Below are positions 56,610 to 64,000 of a stretch of 64,000 bases of DNA, one piece after another (the stretch's first letter is position 1; every line of letters starts with the position of its first letter). The notes under the pieces are model-generated. The model ran no database searches. It worked only from the letters and a program-made list of their open reading frames with translations, and was not told where the DNA came from. Both the position numbers and the translations under genes were made by a program. Origin of the DNA: Pelagibius sp. CAU 1746 (GTDB taxonomy: Bacteria > Pseudomonadota > Alphaproteobacteria > Kiloniellales > Kiloniellaceae); contig NZ_JBDOQT010000001.1 in assembly GCF_039839785.1 (NCBI RefSeq), forward strand, positions 2,852,001-2,916,000, given 5' to 3'.

Positions 56610-56915
56610 ATGCAAGTGCGCATCTTTCAGCCACCGAAGACCGCGATGCAGTCGGGACGGGCCGCCACCAAGCAGTGGGTCATGGAGTTCGAGCCCCAGG
56701 CCGCCCGCGAGGTCGAGCCGTTGATGGGCTGGACCTCTTCGGCCGACACCCACGCCCAATTGCGCCTGCGCTTCGACACGCTGGAGGAGGCGATCGCCTA
56801 CGCTCAGAAGGAAGGCCTCATGTACAGCGTCGAGCGGCCGCACGAAAGAAAAATGAAACCAAAGGCTTACGCGGACAATTTCAGATACGACCGCCTGGGC
56901 CGCTGGACCCATTGA
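56610..56915 (+). CDS. NDUFS4-like complex I accessory subunit (ETC_C1_NDUFA4)
   Basis: A 101-residue protein with the family phrases MQVRIFQPPKTAMQSGRAAT, WVMEFEP, MGWTSSADTHAQLRLRFDT and KPKAYADNFRYDRLGRWTH. It is the alphaproteobacterial homologue of mitochondrial NDUFS4, an accessory subunit at the peripheral arm of complex I. Single gene between two tRNAs; no nuo gene is in the window. Confidence 0.93.
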   Translation: MQVRIFQPPKTAMQSGRAATKQWVMEFEPQAAREVEPLMGWTSSADTHAQLRLRFDTLEEAIAYAQKEGLMYSVERPHERKMKPKAYADNFRYDRLGRWTH

Positions 56916-56998
56916 GGGACGCCGCGCCGATCCTTGAACGGGGCAGCTTTGCTGCCGGGGGCCGCGCGGTTCGCCAGAAACCCGGAGCAAGCCTCCCA

Positions 56999-57075
56999 GC
57001 GCCCGTAGCTCAGTTGGATAGAGCACGTGCCTTCTAAGCATGGGGTCGCAGGTTCAAATCCTGCCGGGCGCACCA
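56999..57075 (+). tRNA. tRNA-Arg (anticodon TCT)
   Basis: A 77-nt cloverleaf. Acceptor GCGCCCG pairs with CGGGCGC, followed by A and the encoded CCA. The anticodon stem CGTGC/GCATG (one wobble pair) encloses CT-TCT-AA. The T arm is GCAGGTTCAAATCCTGC. Confidence 0.96.
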
Positions 57076-57195
57076 ATCTTCTCGATATTTACCGCAGTTG
57101 ACACCCAGCCGAAGATTCTTCGGATTCCTATCGACCGGAACCTGAAGCTGGCTTAAAAACATGGAGTTGTCTGAACGGCGGCGTTTCCGGAGCCT

Positions 57196-57681
57196 ATGAA
57201 ACTCGATAAGCGCGACCTGCAGATACTCGCCATCCTGCAAGAGGAAGGGCGGATCACCAAGTCCGAGCTGGCGGCGCGGATCAGCCTCTCGCCCGCGGCC
57301 TGTTGGGATCGCCTGAAGCGTCTCGACCAAGCCGGCTTCATCAAGGGCTACCGCGCCGAGGTGGCGTTGGAGAAGATCGCCCCGACTTCGCACTTCCTGG
57401 TCCAGATCGAGCTGGAGAGCCATCAGGCCGCCGACTTCCAGCGCTTCGAGGATGCCATGCTCGAGATCCCGCAGGTCGTGCGCTGCGTCGCCGTCGGGGG
57501 CGGCGTCGACTACTTCATCGAGATCGTCTGCCGTGATGTCGCCGCCTATCAGGACCTGATCGACGAGGTTCTGGAGAGCAAGATCGGCGTGAAGCGTTAC
57601 TTCACCTTCGTCGTCACCAAACCGGTGAAAGATTCGCCGCCGCCTCTGGAACTGCTGCGCGGCGGCGACGGCGACGACTAG
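57196..57681 (+). CDS. Lrp/AsnC family regulator (DoeX-like)
   Basis: A 161-residue protein. Its HTH spans about residues 5-50 (LDKRDLQILAILQEEGRITK, SPAACWDRLKRLDQAGFIKG), and a RAM ligand domain spans about 65-150 (PQVVRCVAVGGGVDYFIEIV). It precedes an aldehyde dehydrogenase and a class III aminotransferase on the same strand, as doeX precedes doeC and doeD in ectoine degraders. It probably senses an amino acid or diamine and controls the two genes; the ectoine link is inference. Confidence 0.9.
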   Translation: MKLDKRDLQILAILQEEGRITKSELAARISLSPAACWDRLKRLDQAGFIKGYRAEVALEKIAPTSHFLVQIELESHQAADFQRFEDAMLEIPQVVRCVAVGGGVDYFIEIVCRDVAAYQDLIDEVLESKIGVKRYFTFVVTKPVKDSPPPLELLRGGDGDD

Positions 57682-57841
57682 AGGTCCGAATCGCCGGGCC
57701 GAAGATTATTTGACCGGTCGGGCCTGGCGGCGTTGAATCGTCGGCGCGGCACTGCCACTTCCGAGCCACTTTCCTCCAGTCGCCCGCTACGATCCGGCGA
57801 ATCACCCCGCAGAGTCGCGTCGATTTGCAGGAGAAAGCGCC

Positions 57842-59362
57842 GTGCCGCAGTCACCGAGCAGCAGAGCCGTGTCCAATGCCGTCTTCGAGGATGCCTTCGC
57901 CTTGGAGGACCCGGGGCTGTTGGCCGGCTGCTCCTACGTCGACGGCGCCTGGGCCGAGGCCGCCGAGGCCGCCGAGGCCGCCGAGGCCAGCGTGCTGGCG
58001 GTCACCAACCCCGCCGACGGCGCAGCCATCGCCGAGGTGGCGGCCTTGGGCGAGGCCGGCGCGCGGCGCGCGGTGGGCGCGGCGCAGCGGGCTTTCCCCG
58101 CTTGGGCCGCCCTGTTGCCGCAGCAACGCAGCGACTGTCTGCGTCGCTGGTATGAGCTGATGGTGGCGCACAAGGAAGACCTCGCCCGCATCATGACCCT
58201 GGAGCAGGGCAAGCCGATCTCCGAAGCGCGCGGCGAGATCGACTACGGCGCCTCTTTTGCTGAGTACTTCGCCGAGGAGGCCAAGCGTCCGGACATCATG
58301 AGCGTGACCTCGCATCTGCCCTCGGCGGAGGTCGAGCTGTGGCGCGAGCCGGTCGGCGTCGCCGCCCTGGTCACCCCCTGGAACTTCCCCAACGCCATGA
58401 TCACCCGCAAGGCCGCGGCGGCCCTGGCGGTGGGTTGCACCGTCGTGGTGCATCCCTCCAAGGAGACGCCGCTCTCTGCCCTGGCGCTGGCCGAACTGGG
58501 CCAGCGCGCCGGCTTTCCGCCGGGCGTCTTCAACGTGGTGGTCGGCGAGCCGGCGCCCATCGTCCGCGCCTGGACGTCGGACAAGCGGGTAAGGGCGCTG
58601 TCCTTCACCGGCTCCACCGAGATCGGCCGGCTGCTTTACGCACAGTCCGCGCCCTCCATCAAGCGGCTGAGCCTGGAACTGGGCGGCCATGCGCCCTTCA
58701 TCGTTTTTGCCGATGCCGACTTGGACAAGGCGGTCGAGGAAGCCATCGGCGCCAAGTTCGCGACTTCCGGCCAGGACTGCCTGGGCGCAAATCGGTTCTT
58801 CATCGAGCGGCCGGTCTACGAAGAGTTCTGCCGCCGCTTTGCCGCGAGGACCGAGGCGCTGACCCTCGGCTTCGGCCTCGACGATCCCGACATCGGACCG
58901 TTGATGAACAGCGCCGCCGTCGCCAAGCAGGAGGACCACGTGGCCGACGCTCTGGCCAAGGGCGCGCGACTGCTGTGCGGCGGCGAGGGGCACGAACTGG
59001 GGCCGCTGTTCTACAAACCGACGGTGCTGGCCGACGTGCCGGATGACGCGAAGATCATGACGGAGGAGACGTTCGGGCCGGTGGCCGCCATGGCGCCTTT
59101 CGACGGCGAGGCCGAGGTCATCACGCGCGCCAACGCCACCGACTTCGGACTGGTGGCTTACCTGCACACCAGGGAGCCGGCGCGCATCTACCGCATGAGC
59201 CGCGCCCTGGAATTCGGCATGGTGGCGGTCAACCGCACCAAGGTGACGGGCGCGCCCATTCCCTTCGGCGGCATGAAGCAATCGGGCCTCGGGCGCGAAG
59301 GCTCGCGCCTCGGTATTGAGGCCTTTTCCGATGTGAAGTACGTATGCCGCGACTGGTCCTGA
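57842..59362 (+). CDS. NAD(P)-dependent aldehyde dehydrogenase (succinate/aspartate-semialdehyde type)
   Basis: A GTG start at 57842 after AGGAGAAAG gives 506 residues. The nucleophile Cys313 lies in SGQDCLGANRFF and the general base Glu279 in LELGGHAPF. The conserved Lys in the cofactor motif VVxKPxExTP is His here (VVVHPSKETP), which is unusual. The N-terminus carries a short AEA repeat. It resembles GabD and the DoeC aspartate-semialdehyde dehydrogenase. It is followed after 13 bp by an aminotransferase whose product aldehyde it may oxidise. Confidence 0.88.
   Translation: MPQSPSSRAVSNAVFEDAFALEDPGLLAGCSYVDGAWAEAAEAAEAAEASVLAVTNPADGAAIAEVAALGEAGARRAVGAAQRAFPAWAALLPQQRSDCLRRWYELMVAHKEDLARIMTLEQGKPISEARGEIDYGASFAEYFAEEAKRPDIMSVTSHLPSAEVELWREPVGVAALVTPWNFPNAMITRKAAAALAVGCTVVVHPSKETPLSALALAELGQRAGFPPGVFNVVVGEPAPIVRAWTSDKRVRALSFTGSTEIGRLLYAQSAPSIKRLSLELGGHAPFIVFADADLDKAVEEAIGAKFATSGQDCLGANRFFIERPVYEEFCRRFAARTEALTLGFGLDDPDIGPLMNSAAVAKQEDHVADALAKGARLLCGGEGHELGPLFYKPTVLADVPDDAKIMTEETFGPVAAMAPFDGEAEVITRANATDFGLVAYLHTREPARIYRMSRALEFGMVAVNRTKVTGAPIPFGGMKQSGLGREGSRLGIEAFSDVKYVCRDWS
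57953..57988 (+). repeat. Four perfect 9-bp tandem repeats in the aldehyde dehydrogenase gene
   Basis: GCCGAGGCC is repeated four times without change and encodes Ala-Glu-Ala units at residues 38-49. Slippage may change the copy number without breaking the frame. Confidence 0.95.
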
Positions 59363-59375
59363 GAGGAGAAGAAAG

Positions 59376-60755
59376 ATGTTGTTGAAGAACGATCAACTGG
59401 AGACTTGGGACCGGGAGTGTTTTTTCCACCCTTCGACCCACCTGGCGCAGTTCGCGCGCGGCGAGGCGCCGCAGCGTATCGTCACCGGCGGTGAGGGCGT
59501 TTACATCCGCGACCGCGAGGGCAACAAGCTGCTCGACGCCTTCGCGGGGCTTTACTGCGTGAATGTCGGCTACGGCCGCCGGCAGATCGCCAAGGCCATC
59601 GCCAAGCAGGCCGAGGAACTGGCCTACTACCACGCCTACGTTGGCCACGGCACCGAGGCTTCGATCACCTTGTCGCGCATGATCATCGACCGTGCCCCCA
59701 AGGGGATGAGCAAGGTCTACTACGGCCTCTCCGGGTCGGATGCCAACGAGACCAACATCAAGCTGGTTTGGTACTACAACAACATCCTCGGGCGGCCGGA
59801 GAAGAAGAAGATCATCTCGCGCTGGCGCGGCTATCACGGCTCCGGCCTGATGACCGGCTCGCTGACCGGCCTGGAGCTGTTCCACAAGAAGTTCGACCTG
59901 CCGCTGGCCCAGGTGGTCCATACCGAGGCGCCCTACTATTACCGCCGCCGGGACGACGCCATGAGCGAGGAGGAGTTCTCCGCCCATTGCGCCGCCGAGT
60001 TGGACAAGCTGATCCAGGCCGAGGGGCCGGACACGGTCGCCGCCTTCATCGGCGAGCCGGCGCTTGGCACCGGCGGCCTGGTGCCGCCGCCGGCGGGCTA
60101 TTGGGCGGCGATCCAGGAGGTGCTGGCCAAGTACGACATCCTGCTGATCGCCGACGAGGTGGTCACCGGCTTCGGGCGGCTGGGCTCCATGTTCGGCTCC
60201 GACCACTACGGCATCCGCCCCGACATCATCACCTCGGCCAAGGGTCTGACCTCGGCCTACGCGCCGCTGTCGGCCTCCATCATCGGCGACAAGGTCTGGA
60301 AGGTGCTGGAGCAGGGTACCGACGAGAACGGCGCCATCGGCCACGGCTGGACCTATTCGGCGCATCCCATCGGCGCGGCGGCCGGCGTCGCCAACCTGAA
60401 GCTGGTCGACGAGTTGGACCTCGTGACCAACGCGCGCGAGGTCGGCGGCTACTTCAACAGCGCCATGAAGAAGGCGCTGGGCAATCATCCCCGTGTCGGC
60501 GAGGTGCGCGGCGACGGCATGCTCTGCGCGGTCGAGCTGGTCGAGGACAAGGACAGGCGCAAGTTCTTCGAACCGGCGGGTCAGGTCGGCCCCAAGGTGG
60601 CATCGGCCCTGTTGAAGCGCGACGTCATCGCCCGCGCCATGCCGCAGGGCGATATCCTGGGTTTCGCACCGCCGCTCTGCCTTAGCCAGGACGAGGCCGA
60701 CATCGTCGTCGGCGCCATGCGCGAGGCGATGGAGGAGGTCTTCGCCGGCGCGTGA
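59376..60755 (+). CDS. Class III PLP-dependent aminotransferase (DoeD/SpuC-like)
   Basis: A 459-residue aminotransferase. The PLP Lys289 lies in ITSAKGLTSAY and the pyridine-N Asp260 in LLIADEVVTGFGR. The N-terminus FFHPSTHLAQFARGEAPQ and DAFAGLYCVNVGYGRRQIAK are typical of omega-amino acid or diamine transaminases. Together with the upstream dehydrogenase it could convert 2,4-diaminobutyrate to aspartate (ectoine lower pathway), or putrescine/GABA to succinate. No doeA or doeB is in the window, so the substrate stays open. Confidence 0.88.
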   Translation: MLLKNDQLETWDRECFFHPSTHLAQFARGEAPQRIVTGGEGVYIRDREGNKLLDAFAGLYCVNVGYGRRQIAKAIAKQAEELAYYHAYVGHGTEASITLSRMIIDRAPKGMSKVYYGLSGSDANETNIKLVWYYNNILGRPEKKKIISRWRGYHGSGLMTGSLTGLELFHKKFDLPLAQVVHTEAPYYYRRRDDAMSEEEFSAHCAAELDKLIQAEGPDTVAAFIGEPALGTGGLVPPPAGYWAAIQEVLAKYDILLIADEVVTGFGRLGSMFGSDHYGIRPDIITSAKGLTSAYAPLSASIIGDKVWKVLEQGTDENGAIGHGWTYSAHPIGAAAGVANLKLVDELDLVTNAREVGGYFNSAMKKALGNHPRVGEVRGDGMLCAVELVEDKDRRKFFEPAGQVGPKVASALLKRDVIARAMPQGDILGFAPPLCLSQDEADIVVGAMREAMEEVFAGA

Positions 60756-60864
60756 TCCTGCTGCCGTCTCCACAAGGACCCTTTCGGCAGGGCATTACTT
60801 CGGCTAAGGGATGGCGGAGGCGGGTTCTCGGGCCCGCACCGCTGTCGCTGCTGGGGAGGAAGTC

Positions 60865-62181
60865 ATGACCGGCACCGGATCGGGCGAACAACTGATTCCG
60901 CGGGTAAAGAACGAGATCCGGGCGGTGCGTACCGCCTTGTGGTTCCGCCCCAGCGCCTATTGTCTCATCGCCGCGCTGGCCGCGGCCTTCGTTGCCACCG
61001 TCGACGGATTCCTGCCACCGCACAGCCTGGACTGGCTGCCAGAAGTGGAACAGGAGACAGTCACCGAACTGTTGAAGCTGATGGCTGGCAGCATGCTGAC
61101 CGTGGCGACGGTGACGCTTTCGGTCCTGATGCTGGTGCTGAGCCTCGCCGCCGGCCAGGCCTCGCCGCGCGCGGTGCCCGAAATCATGGCCGACCCGGTG
61201 ACGCAAAACGCTCTCGGCACCTTCCTGGCTACCTTTACCTACGCGCTGGCGGCGCTGCTGCTCTTCGGCTTCGGCGCGGTAGCGGGGCCGGGCGTCACGC
61301 TGATCTTTTTCGGGGCGCTTTTCCTGGTGCTGAACGCACTGCGCTACCTGGTGCAGTGGATTCATCATGTGGCCGACACCTTGAAGATCAACCGCATGAT
61401 CCACCGCATTCATCGCCAGGCGCGGACGGTGCTGCAGACTTATCTGGACCGGCAGCAGGAAGGCAAGACCGAGTCCGCGGAGGCTAAGGCGGGGGAGGAG
61501 AATCCCGTCTTCCCGACGGCCACCGGCTACGTGCAACTCATCGATGCGCGGCGCCTGCACGACCTGGCCCGCGCGCAGGATCTGACGATTTGCCTCTGCG
61601 TGCAGGAGGGCGACTTCGTCCACGACCACCGCAACCTTATGATGCTACGCGGCAGCCGTGCCGACGACGAGCTTTGCAAGGCACTGCGGGCGACGGTGGT
61701 GATCGGTTTCGAGCGCAGCCACGCAGGCGATCCGCGCCTCGGCTTTGAGCTGCTGGCGGAGGTCGCCTGCCGGGCCCTCTCGCCGGGCATCAACGACCCC
61801 CAGACGGCCATGGCCGCGATCGAGTACCTCGGCAGCCTGCTGGCCCTGGCGGCCGCTCGGCCGGCCGCAGACTATCCGGCGTGCAGCACCGCCGACGGCC
61901 GTGTCACCTTCCTGTGCCCGGATTTCGGCGCCATGCTGGAGCGTGCCCTGCGGCCGGTGATCCGTGACGGGGCCGCGAAAGCCGAGGTCATGGAGGCGGT
62001 GATGCAGGTGCTCTGCGACTTGGCTGCCTGCGCGGCCCCGGACCATCTGGACGTCGTCCTGGAAGAAGCCCAGCGCGCCGAAGCCTTCGGCCTGTCGGCC
62101 CTGACCCTGGAGCGGGACAAGAAGGCCTTCTGCGAAAAGGTTCAAGAGCTGCGCGATCACATCGCCGGGCGGCGGCGATAA
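60865..62181 (+). CDS. DUF2254 membrane protein
   Basis: The ATG at 60865 follows GGGGAGGAAG; the frame upstream to 60811 is not used. The 438-residue protein has about four helices in the first 170 residues, including the DUF2254 phrases MLTVATVTLSVLMLVLSLAA and LGTFLATFTYALAALLLFG. A cytoplasmic part follows with RALSPGINDPQTAMAAIEYL, the family's best-conserved stretch. Function unknown. Confidence 0.9.
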   Translation: MTGTGSGEQLIPRVKNEIRAVRTALWFRPSAYCLIAALAAAFVATVDGFLPPHSLDWLPEVEQETVTELLKLMAGSMLTVATVTLSVLMLVLSLAAGQASPRAVPEIMADPVTQNALGTFLATFTYALAALLLFGFGAVAGPGVTLIFFGALFLVLNALRYLVQWIHHVADTLKINRMIHRIHRQARTVLQTYLDRQQEGKTESAEAKAGEENPVFPTATGYVQLIDARRLHDLARAQDLTICLCVQEGDFVHDHRNLMMLRGSRADDELCKALRATVVIGFERSHAGDPRLGFELLAEVACRALSPGINDPQTAMAAIEYLGSLLALAAARPAADYPACSTADGRVTFLCPDFGAMLERALRPVIRDGAAKAEVMEAVMQVLCDLAACAAPDHLDVVLEEAQRAEAFGLSALTLERDKKAFCEKVQELRDHIAGRRR

Positions 62182-62326
62182 GCCCTGCCATCATGGCCGA
62201 TTGGCGTTTCTGTGCGTTGCAGTCCCCGGGCGTCCCCGGCACACTATGCCATGGTCAATGTCCGGCGGGCCCGCTTTGCCGTAACGCCGGTGATGGGTAG
62301 CAAACAGGAGAGAGGGTACGACATCC

Positions 62327-62620
62327 ATGGCAGCTTCCAGCGACAGCCTGCATGCGCCGCGTGAGCGGTTGAGCAAGGAAACCATCCATCTGCATCAAGC
62401 CATCGTTTCCTTGATGGAGGAACTGGAGGCGGTCGATTGGTACCGTCAGCGCGCGGACGATTGCGACGACGCGGAGCTGAAGGAGATTCTCCTGCACAAC
62501 ATGCGCGAAGAGATGGAACATGCCGCGATGGTGCTGGAATGGATCCGCCGTAACAGCCCGGACTTCGACAAGCACCTGAAGGAGTTCCTCTTCAAGGAAG
62601 GGGACATCTCCCACCACTGA
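62327..62620 (+). CDS. EncFtn-type ferritin-like protein without encapsulin tail
   Basis: A 97-residue protein with AGGAGAGAGG upstream. It is two helices of the encapsulated-ferritin family. The iron residues fall at the numbers I recall for Rhodospirillum rubrum EncFtn: Glu32, Glu62 and His65 (ferroxidase), Glu31 and Glu34 (entry), Trp38 and Tyr39. The phrase MEELEAVDWY is near-identical to that protein. The protein stops at KEGDISHH and lacks the C-terminal targeting peptide. No encapsulin gene follows within the window. It should oxidise Fe2+ as a ring-shaped oligomer. Confidence 0.87.
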   Translation: MAASSDSLHAPRERLSKETIHLHQAIVSLMEELEAVDWYRQRADDCDDAELKEILLHNMREEMEHAAMVLEWIRRNSPDFDKHLKEFLFKEGDISHH

Positions 62621-62641
62621 GGACCCTGCGGCCCGGGCGTT

Positions 62642-62782
62642 TCAATCGCGCTGCTCCTCGCGCTCCCAGAAGGGGCCGGAGTTGCGCGAGTCCGGGTGTG
62701 CCGACTGATAGGCCGGCGGCCGGCAGCCGGCCAGGAAAGCGGTCAGGACGATCAGGGTAATCACCAGGGACGGTCGGGGCAT
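62642..62782 (-). CDS. Small lipoprotein, 46 residues
   Basis: The ATG at 62782 has GGGAG about 9 nt upstream. The frame gives MPRPSLVITLIVLTAFLAGC, a signal with lipobox LAGC, so Cys20 is lipidated. A 26-residue polar tail ending REEQRD follows. No family recognised. Convergent with the ferritin gene, 21 bp apart. Confidence 0.65.
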   Translation of the reverse strand: MPRPSLVITLIVLTAFLAGCRPPAYQSAHPDSRNSGPFWEREEQRD

Positions 62783-62932
62783 CGGAGTCCGCTCCCTTTC
62801 TGAGACCGGGCACCCCTGCAAGATCGCATGGGACGCTCATGGTTCATGAAATGGATCGGTGGACGCCGTCGGCAAGGCCCCGGCGGCGGTGGTCGTGCCG
62901 GTGCGGGGCCCGGAAATCACGCGAGAGTGCGG

Positions 62933-63208
62933 CTAGCGGGCGTTTCGCGCGGTGGCGGGACGGGAGCGGGGGCGCAGTACCTTGGCCGAAGAACTCGGAC
63001 CCGCCTGCCAATTGAGATCGACGCCCTGTTCCTTCAGATAGGATTCCGCGGCGGCGCGGGCCTCCGCATGGGAATCGGCAAAGCCCTGGGCATAGAAACG
63101 TCCGTCCTTTTCGTAGGAGACGGTCCAGCGAAAGCCCTCGGAGCCTTTCTGGTTGCGCGGCCCCGGATTGCCGCGCCAAGGTTCGATCAAGATATCGTGC
63201 TTTTTCAT
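62933..63208 (-). CDS. Small conserved-looking protein of unknown function
   Basis: A 91-residue basic protein; its first 70 residues (WRGNPGPRNQKGSEGFRWTV, DGRFYAQGFADSHAEARAAA) look like a compact beta-alpha domain followed by a disordered Arg/Ser tail. The ribosome site is weak. No family recognised. Confidence 0.6.
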   Translation of the reverse strand: MKKHDILIEPWRGNPGPRNQKGSEGFRWTVSYEKDGRFYAQGFADSHAEARAAAESYLKEQGVDLNWQAGPSSSAKVLRPRSRPATARNAR

Positions 63209-63309
63209 AGTGACTACGTTGATTTCTTACCAGTCAGAGTCAAAGGCGTTGGCCGCGGTGATCATAAGCCAAGCGGGGTGCTCTTGTGGACTCCGTTTTG
63301 CGGGCCAGC

Positions 63310-63558
63310 CTAGTGGCGCAGCACCATCAGGGCGCCTTCGATCAGCTTGACCAGATCGGTGTGGCCGTCGGTCGCCGCCATGTCGCGGGCCAGCTCCAGC
63401 TTGGCGATACCTTCGTCCGGCGTGGTGGCGGGGCGCGAGATGATCGTCGCGTCCAGTTGACTCACCGTATCCTCCATGGTGCCGCGGTCGAGATGATGGT
63501 GGTCGCGGAGCAGGCGGGCGCGAAAGATGGCGAGTTCATTCAACGTATGCATGCTCAT
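63310..63558 (-). CDS. Small helical protein of unknown function
   Basis: Starting at the ATG at 63558 (MSMHTLNELAIFRARLL) gives 82 residues, largely helical, with a His cluster (RDHHHLDRGTMEDTVSQLD). A longer frame begins at 63612. No family recognised. Confidence 0.6.
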   Translation of the reverse strand: MSMHTLNELAIFRARLLRDHHHLDRGTMEDTVSQLDATIISRPATTPDEGIAKLELARDMAATDGHTDLVKLIEGALMVLRH

Positions 63559-63657
63559 GATTAAACCCCGCTCACTGACATCCAAAGTGTGACAATTCGC
63601 GGTCACCTGCACACCGCCGCGGGCATCATACAGCAGGCACCTGCGACTGTCGCGCCC

Positions 63658-64000
63658 TCAGTCTTCCTCGCTCAGGAAGCGGTCGGCGGCGTCGCGCCGG
63701 CCCAGGCTCTGGCGGTCGATGGCGACGCTCTTGATCAGCGCATAGACCTGGAGGCCGGGCTTGAGCCCCAGCGCCGTGCGCGACCGGGCGGTGATGCGCG
63801 CCCAGATGGGCGCGCCGCCGGCGTCGAGCTGCAGGTCGATCTGGGGACTCTTTTCCTCACCAATTGCCTCAATAGTGCAAGGTATAATATTGAGAATACT
63901 TATATTTTCTGGAGGGCTGAGGGCAATCGAGACGTCGCGGGCGCGAACCCGGACACGCAGCTTCTGGCCCAGCGGCAGGTTCAGGTGCGGCACGCGCAGG
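63658..64000 (-). CDS. modC: Molybdate ABC transporter ATPase, C-terminal part (start outside window)
   Basis: The minus-strand frame is open at the window end and closes at 63658. The visible 114 residues are the regulatory C-terminus of ModC: LRVRVRARDVSIALSPPENI links to a TOBE/Mop domain (IEAIGEEKSPQIDLQLDAGG, ARITARSRTALGLKPGLQVY). ModC energises molybdate import, which would feed the molybdenum enzyme at 4756-7594. The stretch coding ENISILNIIP is strikingly AT-rich and uses ATA codons. Confidence 0.9.
   Translation of the reverse strand, partial: LRVPHLNLPLGQKLRVRVRARDVSIALSPPENISILNIIPCTIEAIGEEKSPQIDLQLDAGGAPIWARITARSRTALGLKPGLQVYALIKSVAIDRQSLGRRDAADRFLSEED

Noticed and set aside
57953-57988. 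CRISPR or regulatory repeat
   Set aside because: The four 9-bp units are contiguous, in frame and code an Ala-Glu-Ala run; there are no spacers.

Overview
The window is high-GC, densely coded DNA with the gene content of an alphaproteobacterium, most likely a Rhodospirillales-type organism. The signs are an NDUFS4-like complex I subunit, a DUF1491 gene, a candidate CtrA site, duplicated Liv-type importers and a Rhodospirillum-like ferritin of the EncFtn family. Taxonomy is inferred from gene content only. I see no insertion sequence, prophage, CRISPR array or rRNA operon.

Layout. 1-3831 (minus): ydbH-ynbE-ydbL-type envelope lipid-transport operon, ydbL cut by the window edge. 3946-8412 (minus): molybdenum hydroxylase genes in the order coxG, coxS, coxL, coxM (form II type). 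8651-16012: amidase, livHMGF, livK and an XRE-type regulator; a 28-nt motif is shared by the upstream regions of livH and the regulator. 16027-21059 (minus): a second complete Liv importer, with a hairpin between livK and livH. 21506-28996 (minus): an unusual Mrp/Mnh antiporter operon with three MnhD-like subunits, a fused DUF4040-MnhB subunit and no MnhA. 29433-32072 (plus): nucleoside hydrolase, class I-like deacetylase, DUF192 protein. 32209-37430: small secreted protein behind a candidate CtrA site, DUF1491, prfC, DoxX, GNAT acetyltransferase, zinc alcohol dehydrogenase. 37611-41117 (plus): TPP riboswitch and thiBPQ. 41310-44728: a large coiled-coil membrane protein, mtgA and a DUF465-like protein.

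44855-52473 (minus) is the best candidate for an undescribed system. It is a six-gene run: outer-membrane beta-barrel, two paralogous secreted proteins, ECF sigma factor, anti-sigma factor, subtilisin-like protease. The extracytoplasmic domain of the anti-sigma factor resembles the propeptide region of the protease, which suggests a surface-sensing circuit built on prodomain mimicry.

52718-64000: PPK2 kinase, O-antigen ligase-like protein and glycosyltransferase, tRNA-Pro, VOC protein, NDUFS4-like protein, tRNA-Arg, an Lrp regulator with an aldehyde dehydrogenase and a class III aminotransferase (resembling the lower ectoine-degradation genes), DUF2254 membrane protein, a stand-alone EncFtn ferritin without shell gene or targeting tail, small genes, and the C-terminal end of modC. 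The modC fragment fits with the molybdenum enzyme at the other end of the window.
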